Positions 4,942 through 5,400 of a DNA stretch of 5,400 bases are shown one piece after another. Position numbers and translations under genes: made by a program. The stretch is from NCBI GenBank assembly GCA_017547975.1, contig JAFYNU010000363.1, positions 1 through 5,400 on the forward strand, written 5' to 3'. Origin of the DNA: Clostridia bacterium. Lineage in GTDB: Bacteria > Bacillota > Clostridia > Oscillospirales > QAMX01. A model generated the notes under the pieces. It did no database searches and had not been told where the DNA came from. It saw only the letters and a program-made list of their open reading frames with translations. Positions within the stretch are counted from its first letter, which is position 1. Every line of letters begins with the position of its first letter.

Positions 4942-5400
4942 ATGAATAATATCAAGGAAATTGCCCAGCGTCTGCGGGAAATCCGTGATTTATCGGATGT
5001 GACCGTGGAAGAACTTTGCGAAAAGCTGACCATCCCGAAGGAGACGTACCTGGAAATCGAGTCGGGGAACGTGGACATCCCCATCAGTATTCTGTGCGAA
5101 GCGGCAGAATACTATGGCGTCAGTGTAACCGAACTGCTCACCGGTGAACAGGCAAAGCTCAGCCTCTACTCCCTGGTCAGAAAAGATAAGGGAATTGGCG
5201 TGGAACGCACCAAAGACTATAACTACAAGAATCTGGCATACGACTTTGCCAGCCGGAAGATCGAACCGCTGTTGGTTACCATAGGCAAAAAGAGCAAGGA
5301 AGAGCTTCATATGAACGCTCACAAGGGTCATGAGTTCCACTATTGCCTGGAAGGCGGCTTTGTTTTTTACATTGATAATCATGAAGTTGAAGTACGGGAA
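4942..5400 (+). CDS. XRE-family helix-turn-helix regulator with C-terminal cupin domain (3' partial)
   Basis: The gene runs off the window after 153 codons. An AGGAG at 4931-4935, inside the end of the preceding gene, lies 6 nt before the ATG, and only 2 bp separate the two coding regions. Residues 5-65 form an XRE/Cro-type DNA-binding domain: RLREIRDLSDVTVEELCEKL, then IPKETYLEIESG with the recognition helix, then ILCEAAEYYGVSVTELL. A linker (about 70-105) leads to a cupin barrel from about 106, with the motif-1 region around His127, His130, His133 and Glu137-Gly-Gly. Proteins of this type (about 180 residues) usually respond to a small ligand bound in the cupin and control nearby metabolic genes. 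The ligand and target cannot be told here, and the end of the barrel is missing. It may regulate a gene beyond the window rather than the kinase operon. Confidence 0.88.
   Translation, partial: MNNIKEIAQRLREIRDLSDVTVEELCEKLTIPKETYLEIESGNVDIPISILCEAAEYYGVSVTELLTGEQAKLSLYSLVRKDKGIGVERTKDYNYKNLAYDFASRKIEPLLVTIGKKSKEELHMNAHKGHEFHYCLEGGFVFYIDNHEVEVRE

Overview
The window is a stretch of a low-to-mid GC Firmicutes chromosome, most likely a Clostridia-type Gram-positive (perhaps an Oscillospiraceae/Ruminococcaceae-like gut anaerobe; this taxon is a guess). The evidence is the prpC-prkC-rsgA gene order, a Ser/Thr kinase with extracytoplasmic PASTA repeats, AGGAG-type ribosome binding sites and a textbook sigma-A promoter. 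All supported genes lie on the + strand and appear to form one transcription unit.

Layout: positions 1-102 hold the probable 3' end of an unrecognised upstream gene. Positions 103-329 are non-coding as far as I can tell. They carry four or five A-tracts spaced 10 bp apart, a perfect-consensus promoter (TTGACA, 17 bp, TATAAT) and a roughly 143-nt leader that starts with a 7-bp hairpin. Then come prpC (PP2C phosphatase, 330-1076), a 71-bp gap with a small hairpin, prkC (PASTA-domain Ser/Thr kinase, 1148-3268), rsgA (circularly permuted ribosome-assembly GTPase, 3268-4167, overlapping prkC by 1 base), a RluB-type rRNA pseudouridine synthase (4181-4939), and the first 153 codons of an XRE helix-turn-helix plus cupin regulator (4942 to the window end).

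How they fit together: PrkC senses the cell wall outside the membrane and phosphorylates Ser/Thr inside, while PrpC reverses this. RsgA and the RluB-type enzyme act on 30S assembly and 23S rRNA modification respectively. The cluster therefore joins wall-responsive signalling to ribosome maturation, with a small-molecule-type regulator translated directly behind. The prpC-prkC-rsgA core is well known. The less usual points are the rluB plus XRE-cupin tail in the place where rpe and thiN sit in Bacillus, the phased A-tract promoter, the 24-bp tandem repeats in the wall-spanning linker of PrkC, and the separated prpC/prkC pair with unequal ribosome binding sites. I see no clearly new biological system, mobile element, CRISPR array, tRNA or rRNA here.
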